5,772 bases of DNA from an uncultured Dietzia sp. GTDB taxonomy: Bacteria > Actinomycetota > Actinomycetes > Mycobacteriales > Mycobacteriaceae. Both the position numbers and the translations under genes were made by a program. Shown here one piece after another: positions 1-5,347 of this stretch. Position 1 is the first letter of the stretch, and every line of letters starts with the position of its first letter. The DNA lies in NCBI GenBank assembly GCA_946570335.1, contig CAMNYG010000109.1, positions 1 through 5,772 of the forward strand, given 5' to 3'. The notes beneath the pieces are model-generated. The model saw nothing but the letters and a program-made list of their open reading frames with translations. It did no database searches and was not told the DNA's origin.

Positions 1-104
1 TCGTCGTCACCGAACCCGACACCGACACGACCGGCGGGAGCGGCCCCACCACGGTCGCCACCTCCGCGACCGGCCGCCCCGCCACCGACCCCGAACAGGA
101 GTGA
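1..104 (+). CDS. C-terminal end of an unidentified upstream protein (partial)
   Basis: An open frame enters from the left edge and stops at TGA 102-104. It supplies 33 codons that read VVTEPDTDTTGGSG and continue with more Thr, Pro, Gly and Ala to a DPEQE ending. This Thr/Pro/Gly-rich, acidic composition suggests a disordered tail rather than a folded domain, so the family cannot be recognised. The stop lies 5 nt before the ATG of the acyl-CoA dehydrogenase gene, and the ribosome binding site of that gene lies inside these last codons. This tight spacing supports a real gene in the same operon. By analogy with leucine-type clusters it could be a carboxylase subunit or another acyl-CoA enzyme, but nothing visible proves that. 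Confidence 0.55.
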   Translation, partial: VVTEPDTDTTGGSGPTTVATSATGRPATDPEQE

Positions 105-109
105 CCACG

Positions 110-1291
110 ATGACCGACACCTCCACCGTCCCCAACCCCGTGATCGACACCGAGGAGCAGCAGCAGCTACGCAAGGTCGCCTACGATCTGGGCTCGCGCT
201 ACGGCCTGGAGTACATGCGATCCAAGTCCGACGCCGGCGAGACCACCGACGAGCTGTGGTCCGAGGCCGGAAAGCTCGGTCTGCTCGGTGTGAACCTGCC
301 CGAGGAGTACGGCGGGGGCGGCGCGGGGATGACCGAGCTGGCGATCGTGGAGGAGGAACTCTCCGCCGCCGGAGCGGGACTGCTCATGATGGTGGTCTCG
401 CCCGCCATCAACGGCACCATCATCTCCCGGTTCGGCACACAGGAGCAGAAGGAGCGGTGGCTGCCCGGCATCGCGTCGGGGGAGACGATCACCTCGTTCG
501 CGATCACCGAACCCGACGCCGGCTCCAACTCCCACGCCATCACCACCACCGCGCGGCGGGACGGCTCCGACTTCCTCATCAGTGGTCAGAAGACCTACAT
601 CTCGGGCGTGGACCAGGCCGACGCGATCCTCGTCGTGGCGCGGCTGGAGGGGGCGACGAGCGGACGGCTGGAACCCGCGCTGTTCATGATGCCCACCGAC
701 GCGCCCGGACTGGCCAGGACCCACATCCCCACCGAGGTGCGCACACCCGAGCGGCAGTTCCAGCTGTTCTTCGACGACGTCCGCCTGCCCGCAGAGTCAC
801 TGATCGGCGACGGCGACACCGCGCTTCTCATGCTCTTCGCCGGACTCAACCCGGAGCGCATCATGGCCTCGGGCATGGCCTGCGGTACCGCCCGCTACGC
901 GCTCGACACGGCCACGAGGTACGCGAACGAGCGGCAGGTGTGGAAGACCCCCATCGGCGCGCACCAGGGGCTCGCGCATCCTCTCGCGCAGTGCAAGATC
1001 GAGCTCGAACTCGCCCGACTGATGATGCGCAAGGCCGCCGCGCTCGTCGACGCGGGAATGGACGAGCTGGCCGGCGAGGCCGCCAACATGGCCAAATACG
1101 CCTCCGGCGAGGCGTCCGCGCGGACGGTCGACCAGGCCATCCAGACGCTCGGCGGTAACGGACTGTCCGTGGAGTACGGGCTCGCGGGCCTGCTCGCCGC
1201 CTCCCGCCTGCCGCGCATCGCACCCGTCAGCCGGGAGATGATCCTCAACTACGTGGCCCAGCACTCGCTCGGCCTTCCGAAGAGCTACTGA
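110..1291 (+). CDS. Acyl-CoA dehydrogenase, probably IVD-like in its catalytic base
   Basis: A flavoprotein of 393 aa that would oxidise an acyl-CoA to the trans-2-enoyl-CoA and pass electrons to ETF; cytosolic, with no signal peptide. Length and layout match ordinary acyl-CoA dehydrogenases: a helical N-domain with EEYGGGG near residue 68, the FAD/substrate signature TEPDAGSN at 133-140, and the C-terminal signature QTLGGNG at 345-351. The MCAD-type catalytic Glu (in YEGTS) appears replaced by Pro372 in RIAPVSREM, while LNPERI carries Glu249 where isovaleryl-CoA and long-chain dehydrogenases keep their base. This hints at a branched or otherwise unusual acyl-CoA, but does not prove it. ATG 110 is preferred over an in-frame GTG at 101 because AGGAG (97-101) sits 8 nt before it. 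The hydratase gene follows after 128 nt. Family certain, substrate unknown. Confidence 0.93.
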   Translation: MTDTSTVPNPVIDTEEQQQLRKVAYDLGSRYGLEYMRSKSDAGETTDELWSEAGKLGLLGVNLPEEYGGGGAGMTELAIVEEELSAAGAGLLMMVVSPAINGTIISRFGTQEQKERWLPGIASGETITSFAITEPDAGSNSHAITTTARRDGSDFLISGQKTYISGVDQADAILVVARLEGATSGRLEPALFMMPTDAPGLARTHIPTEVRTPERQFQLFFDDVRLPAESLIGDGDTALLMLFAGLNPERIMASGMACGTARYALDTATRYANERQVWKTPIGAHQGLAHPLAQCKIELELARLMMRKAAALVDAGMDELAGEAANMAKYASGEASARTVDQAIQTLGGNGLSVEYGLAGLLAASRLPRIAPVSREMILNYVAQHSLGLPKSY

Positions 1292-1419
1292 GGGGATCGC
1301 CCCCGGACGACGGCGGAGCGTTGTGCGGGCGTGAGATCGACGACGACGAGAAGTGCCGGGCTCGCGCCGGAGCAGACCCTCGAATCCGAACCGCGAGATC
1401 AGCCAAGGAGACCGCGACC

Positions 1420-2247
1420 ATGACCGCTTCTGAACCCCACCTCGTCAGCTTCGCCACCCGTGGTGGTGCCGCGCACATCACCCTCGACTCCCCGCACAAC
1501 CGCAACGCCATCTCCACCGCCCTCGTCGACCAGCTCCACGCGGCTCTCGAGCGGGCAGCCGAGGACGATGCGGCCCGGGTCGTCGTCCTCGGGCACACCG
1601 GCGGCACGTTCTGCGCCGGCGCCGACCTGTCGGAGGCCTCGAGGGGCACCAGCGGTCCCCGGGGTGACGGGGGAGCGGAGCCGCTGAATCCCGCAGACGC
1701 CGCCGCGGCACGCACCCGGACCTTCCTGGACCTGCTGCGAGCGATCATCGCCCACCCCAAGCCCGTGATCGCCGCCGTCGACGGACACGTCCGAGCGGGC
1801 GGGATGGGTCTGGTCGCGGCGTGCGATCTCGCGGTGGCCGGGCCGTCGTCCACCTTCGCGTTGACCGAGGTCCGGCTCGGACTCGCCGCGGCGATGATCT
1901 CCGTGCCGCTGGCCGCCCGGGTGAACTCGCGCGACCTCACCCGGGCGCTGCTGACGGGGGAGAAGTTCGACGCCGCCCACGCACGGTCCATCGGCCTGCT
2001 CACCGAGGCCGTCGACGATGTCCCCGCGGCGGTCGACGAGCTGGTGGCCTCCTTCCGTCCCTGCTCGCCTCAGGGACTGGCGGAGAACAAGGCACTCCTG
2101 GCCGGGCCCCTGCTCGCCGAACTCGACGAGCGTGGGGACGACCTGGCGGGCATCACCGCAAGGTTGTTCGGAACCGGCGAGGTCGCCGAGGGGATGACCG
2201 CGTTCCTGGAACGCAGACCGCCCTCCTGGGCTGTGGGCGCGGAGTAG
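1420..2247 (+). CDS. Enoyl-CoA hydratase/isomerase (crotonase) family, LiuC-like
   Basis: A 275-aa crotonase-fold protein, normal in length, expected to hydrate an enoyl-CoA made by the preceding dehydrogenase. The oxyanion-hole segment FCAGADL is at residues 64-70 and the second CoA/oxyanion segment AGGMGLVAACD is around 126-136. Aligned by eye to rat enoyl-CoA hydratase without gaps, Glu164 is kept as Glu150 (TEVRLG), but Glu144 is replaced by Gly130. As I recall, the same Gly-plus-TEVRLG pattern occurs in LiuC-type methylglutaconyl-CoA hydratases of leucine catabolism, so that is the closest guess; an isomerase or other crotonase activity is possible. The frame is open back to 1321, but ATG 1420 is chosen because AAGGAG (1405-1410) lies 9 nt before it and homology starts there. 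The C-terminus EGMTAFLERRPP is typical of the family. Confidence 0.9.
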   Translation: MTASEPHLVSFATRGGAAHITLDSPHNRNAISTALVDQLHAALERAAEDDAARVVVLGHTGGTFCAGADLSEASRGTSGPRGDGGAEPLNPADAAAARTRTFLDLLRAIIAHPKPVIAAVDGHVRAGGMGLVAACDLAVAGPSSTFALTEVRLGLAAAMISVPLAARVNSRDLTRALLTGEKFDAAHARSIGLLTEAVDDVPAAVDELVASFRPCSPQGLAENKALLAGPLLAELDERGDDLAGITARLFGTGEVAEGMTAFLERRPPSWAVGAE

Positions 2248-2261
2248 CGTGGAACGTGATC

Positions 2262-2277
2262 CTGGTCACGTGACCAG
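2262..2277. promoter_or_regulatory. Candidate operator: perfect 16-bp palindrome
   Basis: CTGGTCACGTGACCAG equals its own reverse complement over all 16 bases. It lies in the 66-nt gap between the hydratase stop and the alcohol dehydrogenase start, 36 nt before the ATG. A further ACGTGA at 2254-2259 forms a second inverted pair with TCACGT at 2266-2271, so half-sites are dense here. TetR-family proteins commonly bind palindromes of about this size, and a tetR gene lies downstream in the same block. Binding by that protein is an inference. No T-tract follows, so a terminator is unlikely. Confidence 0.55.
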
Positions 2278-2313
2278 CGTCGGGTCAGCATCTCTCAACG
2301 AGGAGTACACGCA

Positions 2314-3447
2314 ATGCGCACCAAGGCCGCCATCATCCGCGAACCGAAGCAGGACGCCTGGGAGATCGTCGAGGTGGACATCGACGACCCGGTGGCCGGG
2401 GAGGTCCAGGTCAAGCTGGCCGCCTCCGGGCTGTGCCACTCCGACGAGCACCTGCTCACCGGAGACCTGGTGTTCGAGAAGTATCCGCTCATGGGCGGGC
2501 ACGAGGGCGCCGGAGTCGTCACCAAGGTCGGCGAGGGCGTCATCGGGATCGAGGAGGGCGACCACGTGGTCCTGGCCTTCATCCCCGCCTGTGGCACCTG
2601 CCGCCCGTGTGCGGAGGGTCTGCAGAACCTCTGCGACAACGGGGCCGGACTGCTCTCCGGTAAGGCGATCAGCGACGACGGGTTCCGCGTCCACACCGCC
2701 TCCGGCGAGGACGTGGGGACGATGTGCCTCCTGGGCACCTTCTCGCCGTACGTCACCGTTCACCAGTCGTCCGTGGTGAAGATCGAGAAGGACATCCCGC
2801 TGGACAAGGCCGCACTGCTCGGGTGCGGAGTCGCCACGGGCTGGGGCTCGGCCACCGAAATCGGCCGGGCCAGGGAGGGCGACGTAGTCGTCGTCGTGGG
2901 TGTGGGCGGTATCGGCATCAACTCGGTCCAGGGCGCGGCATCCGCCGGCGCCCGGGCGATCGTCGCCGTCGACCCGGTCGAGTTCAAGCGCGAGAAGGCG
3001 CTCGAGTTCGGCGCCACCCACACCTGCAGCTCGATGGACGAGGCCATGGCGTTGGTGGGGGAGATCAGCTGGGGCAGAATGGCAGACCTGGTGATCCTGA
3101 CGATGGGCGTCGTCGAGGGCAAGGACCTGCTGCCGGGTCTCCTGCTCACCGGTAAGGGCCGCCGCTGTGTCGTCGTGGGCCTCGGCGACATGACGGCGGT
3201 TGACGCCCAGGTGTCGATCCTGGACCTGGCGATGCAGCAGAAGACCCTCCAGGGGGCGATCTTCGGCGGCGTCGGACCCCGCAAGCAGATCCCGCACCTG
3301 CTGCACCAGTACCGGGCCGGCAACCTCAAGCTCGACGAGCTGGTCACCAGGACCTACCGACTCGAGGAAATCAACCAGGGCTACCAGGACATGCGCGACG
3401 GCAAGAACATCCGCGGCGTCATCATCTACGACGAACAGGACTGGTGA
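2314..3447 (+). CDS. NDMA-dependent (mycofactocin-associated) zinc alcohol dehydrogenase
   Basis: A 377-aa zinc-dependent medium-chain dehydrogenase that oxidises alcohols. The whole sequence reads like the NDMA-dependent alcohol dehydrogenase family (TIGR03989), with GLCHSDEH, IPACGTC and LGTFSPY segments. In that family the nicotinamide cofactor stays bound and is reoxidised by an external carrier, thought to be mycofactocin in actinobacteria; that part is family knowledge. Catalytic zinc ligands are Cys41, His63 and Cys171. Structural zinc ligands are Cys93, Cys96, Cys99 and Cys107. The Rossmann motif GVGGIG is at 196-201, followed by Asp220, which favours NAD over NADP. GAGGAG (2300-2305), 8 nt before ATG 2314, fixes the start. 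The gene is preceded by a palindrome that may control it and followed by tetR after 11 nt. Its substrate is not readable, though the neighbours suggest an alcohol feeding acyl-CoA breakdown. Confidence 0.92.
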   Translation: MRTKAAIIREPKQDAWEIVEVDIDDPVAGEVQVKLAASGLCHSDEHLLTGDLVFEKYPLMGGHEGAGVVTKVGEGVIGIEEGDHVVLAFIPACGTCRPCAEGLQNLCDNGAGLLSGKAISDDGFRVHTASGEDVGTMCLLGTFSPYVTVHQSSVVKIEKDIPLDKAALLGCGVATGWGSATEIGRAREGDVVVVVGVGGIGINSVQGAASAGARAIVAVDPVEFKREKALEFGATHTCSSMDEAMALVGEISWGRMADLVILTMGVVEGKDLLPGLLLTGKGRRCVVVGLGDMTAVDAQVSILDLAMQQKTLQGAIFGGVGPRKQIPHLLHQYRAGNLKLDELVTRTYRLEEINQGYQDMRDGKNIRGVIIYDEQDW

Positions 3448-3458
3448 GAGGAGAGGCG

Positions 3459-4097
3459 ATGACGGCACCCGAGCAGCGCGCCCCCAAGCAGGACCGCAGC
3501 CGCATCACGCGGGAGCGACTGCTCGGAGCCTCGATCGACCTCCTCGCCACGCAGGGCTGGGCGGCGCCCACCGGGGGGGCGGTGGCCGCCGCCGCCGGCG
3601 TCTCGCGGGGAGCCGCCCAGCACCACTTCCCGACCCGCGAGGACCTCATCACGGCCGCGCTGGTCCACATGATCGACCAGAGACTCGACAGCGTCCGCGC
3701 CGTCGGGCTCGACCTTCCGGGGCACGGCCCCGAACGCACCCTCGCGGTGGTCCGCCTGATCGTCGACCACTACACCTCCGACCTGTTCAAGGCGCCCCTC
3801 CAGGTCTGGACCGCCGCCGCCAGCGACCCCGCACTGGCCGCCCGGGTGCTCCCGCTCGAGACCGCGATGTCGCGAGAGGTGCTCGGGATCGCCGCCACCG
3901 CACTCGACCGCGATCCGCACGACGCCCGCGTCCGGCGGGCCATCCAGACGACCCTCGACCTCGCCCGCGGCCTCGGCCTGGCCGACGTCCTCTCCGACGA
4001 TTCGGAACGCCGCGACAAGATCATCCGGTACTGGGCCCAGACCATGCATGACGCCCTCGCCGGTACCGACCGCTCACCCTCCGAGGCGGCCCTTTGA
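3459..4097 (+). CDS. TetR/AcrR family transcriptional regulator
   Basis: A 212-aa protein, normal for TetR repressors. The N-terminal helix-turn-helix domain spans roughly residues 15-63: RERLLGASIDLLATQGW leads into AAAAGVSRGAAQHHF, with the recognition helix near 48-55, then TREDLI. The rest is a helical ligand-binding and dimerisation domain too variable to name a ligand. ATG 3459 is preferred over GTG 3444, which overlaps the previous stop, because AGGAG (3449-3453) sits 5 nt before the ATG. It follows the alcohol dehydrogenase gene by 11 nt, so the two are very probably co-transcribed. It therefore likely represses the catabolic block and itself, releasing when an acyl-CoA or alcohol-derived ligand binds; that is inference. 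By position it corresponds to Rv0681 of M. tuberculosis, the TetR gene just before rpsL. Confidence 0.92.
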   Translation: MTAPEQRAPKQDRSRITRERLLGASIDLLATQGWAAPTGGAVAAAAGVSRGAAQHHFPTREDLITAALVHMIDQRLDSVRAVGLDLPGHGPERTLAVVRLIVDHYTSDLFKAPLQVWTAAASDPALAARVLPLETAMSREVLGIAATALDRDPHDARVRRAIQTTLDLARGLGLADVLSDDSERRDKIIRYWAQTMHDALAGTDRSPSEAAL

Positions 4098-4105
4098 GTC
4101 CCATT

Positions 4106-4135
4106 TTGACCGCGTGTCCCCACGGCGGTTAGGCT
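4106..4135 (+). promoter_or_regulatory. Candidate rpsL (str operon) promoter
   Basis: TTGACC (4106-4111) and TAGGCT (4130-4135) are separated by 18 bp and resemble the -35 and -10 elements of an actinobacterial housekeeping promoter. Transcription would start near 4141-4142, giving a leader of about 170 nt before rpsL. A second TTGACC at 4135-4140 has only TATGCG (4154-4159) after 13 bp, which is too short a spacer for a normal promoter. The first element begins 9 nt after the tetR stop codon. Confidence 0.5.
4109..4129 (+). terminator. Weak hairpin after tetR, possible terminator
   Basis: ACCGCGTG and CACGGCGGT can pair over about 8 bp with one bulged G and a TCCC loop, starting 12 nt after the tetR stop. 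No run of T follows, so it is at best a GC-rich actinobacterial-type terminator. It lies between the -35 and -10 of the candidate rpsL promoter, so tetR read-through and rpsL initiation would share the same bases. Confidence 0.25.
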
Positions 4136-4154
4136 TGACCATCGTGCTCGCAGT

Positions 4155-4262
4155 ATGCGAGCTGGAGGATCGTGCCCTGTAGGCCAGCGAGAGCGGCTGA
4201 CGAGGTCGCCCGTGCGCGGCGACAGGTGTTCGAGAGTCCGGATACGAGCAACGTCCCAGTGA
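4155..4262 (+). CDS. Possible 35-codon Arg-rich upstream ORF in the rpsL leader
   Basis: ATG 4155 opens a frame of 35 codons ending at TGA 4260-4262. The peptide starts MRAGGSCPVGQRERL and carries nine arginines. Its stop lies 6 nt before the strong hairpin at 4269-4288, an order that recalls translation-coupled attenuation. Against it: no ribosome binding site precedes the ATG, the ATG lies within an inverted repeat, and chance ORFs of this size are common in high-GC DNA. It is listed as a possibility only. Confidence 0.15.
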   Translation: MRAGGSCPVGQRERLTRSPVRGDRCSRVRIRATSQ

Positions 4263-4268
4263 CCGGTA

Positions 4269-4288
4269 GCCCCCTTGCGAAGCGGGGC
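4269..4288 (+). repeat. Strong hairpin 23 nt upstream of the rpsL start
   Basis: GCCCC (4269-4273) pairs with GGGGC (4284-4288), and CTT (4274-4276) pairs with AAG (4280-4282) around a GCG loop, with C4283 bulged. It is the most stable-looking element of the leader. It is followed by CGCCAGCTAGAGAAAG rather than a T-tract, so it looks like a regulatory or mRNA-stability structure rather than an intrinsic terminator. Confidence 0.45.
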
Positions 4289-4311
4289 CGCCAGCTAGAG
4301 AAAGTCGGTTC

Positions 4312-4683
4312 ATGCCAACCATCAACCAGCTGGTCCGCAAGGGCCGCCAGGACAAGAAGTCGGCGACGTCGACGGCTGCCCTCAAGGGCTCGCCGCAGCG
4401 TCGTGGCGTGTGCACTCGCGTGTACACCACGACCCCCAAGAAGCCGAACTCCGCGCTCCGTAAGGTCGCCCGTGTGCGCCTGACCACCGGCGTCGAGGTC
4501 TCGGCCTACATCCCCGGTGAGGGACACAACCTCCAGGAGCACTCGATGGTGCTCGTCCGTGGCGGTCGTGTGAAGGACCTTCCGGGTGTCCGTTACAAGA
4601 TCATCCGCGGCTCGCTCGACACGCAGGGCGTGAAGGACCGCAAGCAGGCCCGCTCCCGCTACGGCGCCAAGAAGGAGAAGTAA
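4312..4683 (+). CDS. rpsL: 30S ribosomal protein S12 (uS12)
   Basis: A 123-aa ribosomal protein of the decoding centre, nearly the same length as the mycobacterial one (124 aa). The diagnostic segments are all present: [12 protein letters not shown] at the start, [35 protein letters not shown], and [15 protein letters not shown]. Lys43 and Lys88, the positions where substitutions give streptomycin resistance, are wild type, and Asp89, the residue methylthiolated in some bacteria, is present. The ribosome binding site is weak (AGAGAAAG) and the long structured leader may compensate or regulate. The stop TAA overlaps the rpsG ATG by one base. Arginine codon CGT is frequent (7 of 15), unlike in the catabolic genes to the left, as expected for a highly expressed gene. 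Confidence 0.99.
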   Translation: MPTINQLVRKGRQDKKSATSTAALKGSPQRRGVCTRVYTTTPKKPNSALRKVARVRLTTGVEVSAYIPGEGHNLQEHSMVLVRGGRVKDLPGVRYKIIRGSLDTQGVKDRKQARSRYGAKKEK

Positions 4684-5153
4684 TGCCTCGTAAGGGCCCC
4701 GCCCCCAAGCGCCAGCTCATCAGCGATCCGGTCTACGGCTCGCCGCTGGTCACGCAGCTCGTCAACAAGATCCTCACGGACGGCAAGAAGACGACCGCCG
4801 AGCGCATCGTCTACTCCGCGCTGGAGATCTGCCGTGAGAAGACCGGAACCGACCCGGTCATCACACTCAAGAAGGCGCTGGACAACGTCCGACCGGCCCT
4901 CGAGGTCCGCTCCCGTCGCGTCGGCGGCGCCACCTACCAGGTGCCCGTCGAGGTCCGCCCGGGCCGCTCCACCACGCTCGCCATGCGCTGGCTGGTCACG
5001 TTCTCGCGGCAGCGTCGTGAGAACACGATGATCGAGCGCCTCGCCAACGAGATCCTGGACGCCTCGAACGGCCTGGGTGCCGCGGTCAAGCGCCGCGAGG
5101 ACACCCACAAGATGGCCGAGGCCAACAGGGCGTTCGCGCACTACCGCTGGTGA
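4683..5153 (+). CDS. rpsG: 30S ribosomal protein S7 (uS7)
   Basis: A 156-aa protein that nucleates assembly of the 30S head by binding the 3' major domain of 16S rRNA and contacts the E site. Recognisable segments are [32 protein letters not shown], the [14 protein letters not shown] strand region, LAMRWLV, and the C-terminal [14 protein letters not shown]. The length is the usual one for the family. Its ATG shares a base with the rpsL stop (TAATG), and AAGGAG (4672-4677), inside the last codons of rpsL, lies 5 nt upstream, so translation is probably coupled to S12. In E. coli S7 represses its own operon by binding the rpsL-rpsG junction; with only a one-base overlap here, that site cannot have the same form. 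Confidence 0.99.
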   Translation: MPRKGPAPKRQLISDPVYGSPLVTQLVNKILTDGKKTTAERIVYSALEICREKTGTDPVITLKKALDNVRPALEVRSRRVGGATYQVPVEVRPGRSTTLAMRWLVTFSRQRRENTMIERLANEILDASNGLGAAVKRREDTHKMAEANRAFAHYRW

Positions 5154-5168
5154 CCTCGGGGGCCCGGT

Positions 5169-5195
5169 CGGGGCGTGTCACCAAGGACACCCCCG
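5169..5195 (+). terminator. GC-rich hairpin after rpsG, possible terminator or attenuator
   Basis: CGGGG (5169-5173) plus GTGTC (5175-5179) pair with GACAC (5186-5190) plus CCCCG (5191-5195). This gives a 10-bp stem with one bulged C and an ACCAAG loop, starting 15 nt after the rpsG stop codon. There is no T-tract, as is common for actinobacterial termination hairpins. It could lower read-through from rpsL-rpsG into fusA or protect the 3' end of the upstream message. Confidence 0.45.
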
Positions 5196-5230
5196 CCCAG
5201 GGTCCCGCTGCCGCCTGTCAGGTGGCATCA

Positions 5231-5304
5231 TTGACCAAGCCCCGTCTCGCCTCGATCAGAGCGCGTAGCCGGCATTGAAATAACCCGGTTCGTAACGGTC
5301 GATT
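5231..5304 (+). promoter_or_regulatory. Weak promoter-like elements upstream of fusA
   Basis: The 194-nt gap between rpsG and fusA is long enough for its own promoter. TTGACC occurs at 5231-5236 but has no good -10 at the right distance. TTGAAA (5275-5280) and TCGATT (5299-5304) are 18 bp apart but match the consensus poorly. AACCCGGTT at 5282-5290 is a small imperfect palindrome in the same AT-richer patch. A separate fusA transcript is plausible given the hairpin just upstream, but the exact promoter cannot be fixed by eye. Confidence 0.25.
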
Positions 5305-5347
5305 CCGACCGCACGGGCCACCGACGACTCACGATCGGGGAGAATCC

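Larger units (their letters stand above)
4142..4311 (+). promoter_or_regulatory. Structured 5' leader of rpsL
   Basis: The gap before rpsL holds three clear inverted repeats. First, GCTCGCA/TGCGAGC at 4146-4162 has 7-bp arms and a GTA loop. Second, GTCGCC/GGCGAC at 4205-4223 has 6-bp arms and a 7-nt loop. Third, 4269-4288 is an 8-bp stem with one bulged C and a GCG loop. Only a poor ribosome binding site (AGAGAAAG, 4297-4304) precedes the rpsL ATG, although GGAGGA occurs far upstream at 4164-4169 without a well-spaced start. The arrangement suggests post-transcriptional control of S12 synthesis, but I recognise no known riboswitch or ribosomal-protein leader. Confidence 0.4.

Noticed and set aside
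1292..1303. GGGG-ATCG-CCCC hairpin right after the acyl-CoA dehydrogenase stop as a terminator
   Set aside because: Only a 4-bp stem without a T-tract, and the same-strand hydratase gene follows closely; the evidence is too thin.
1321..1419. 33-residue N-terminal extension of the hydratase from an upstream in-frame TTG
   Set aside because: No ribosome binding site at the upstream start, no crotonase similarity in the extension, and a good AAGGAG site before ATG 1420.
2251..2290. ECF-sigma promoter starting with GGAAC at 2251 before the alcohol dehydrogenase gene
   Set aside because: No GTT-type -10 element is found at 16-20 bp, so the match is only the five-base -35 half.
2266..3468. 400-codon open frame on the - strand opposite the alcohol dehydrogenase gene
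   Set aside because: It mirrors a gene with complete zinc and Rossmann motifs on the + strand; its own product shows no recognisable domain. Long antisense frames are expected in high-GC DNA.
4135..4159. Second rpsL promoter from TTGACC and TATGCG
   Set aside because: The 13-bp spacer is too short, and the -10 element lies inside an inverted repeat and lacks the final T.
4172..4483. GTG-started frame on the + strand overlapping the leader and first half of rpsL
   Set aside because: GGAGGA lies only 2 nt before the GTG, and most of the frame is an out-of-frame reading of rpsL with no recognisable product.
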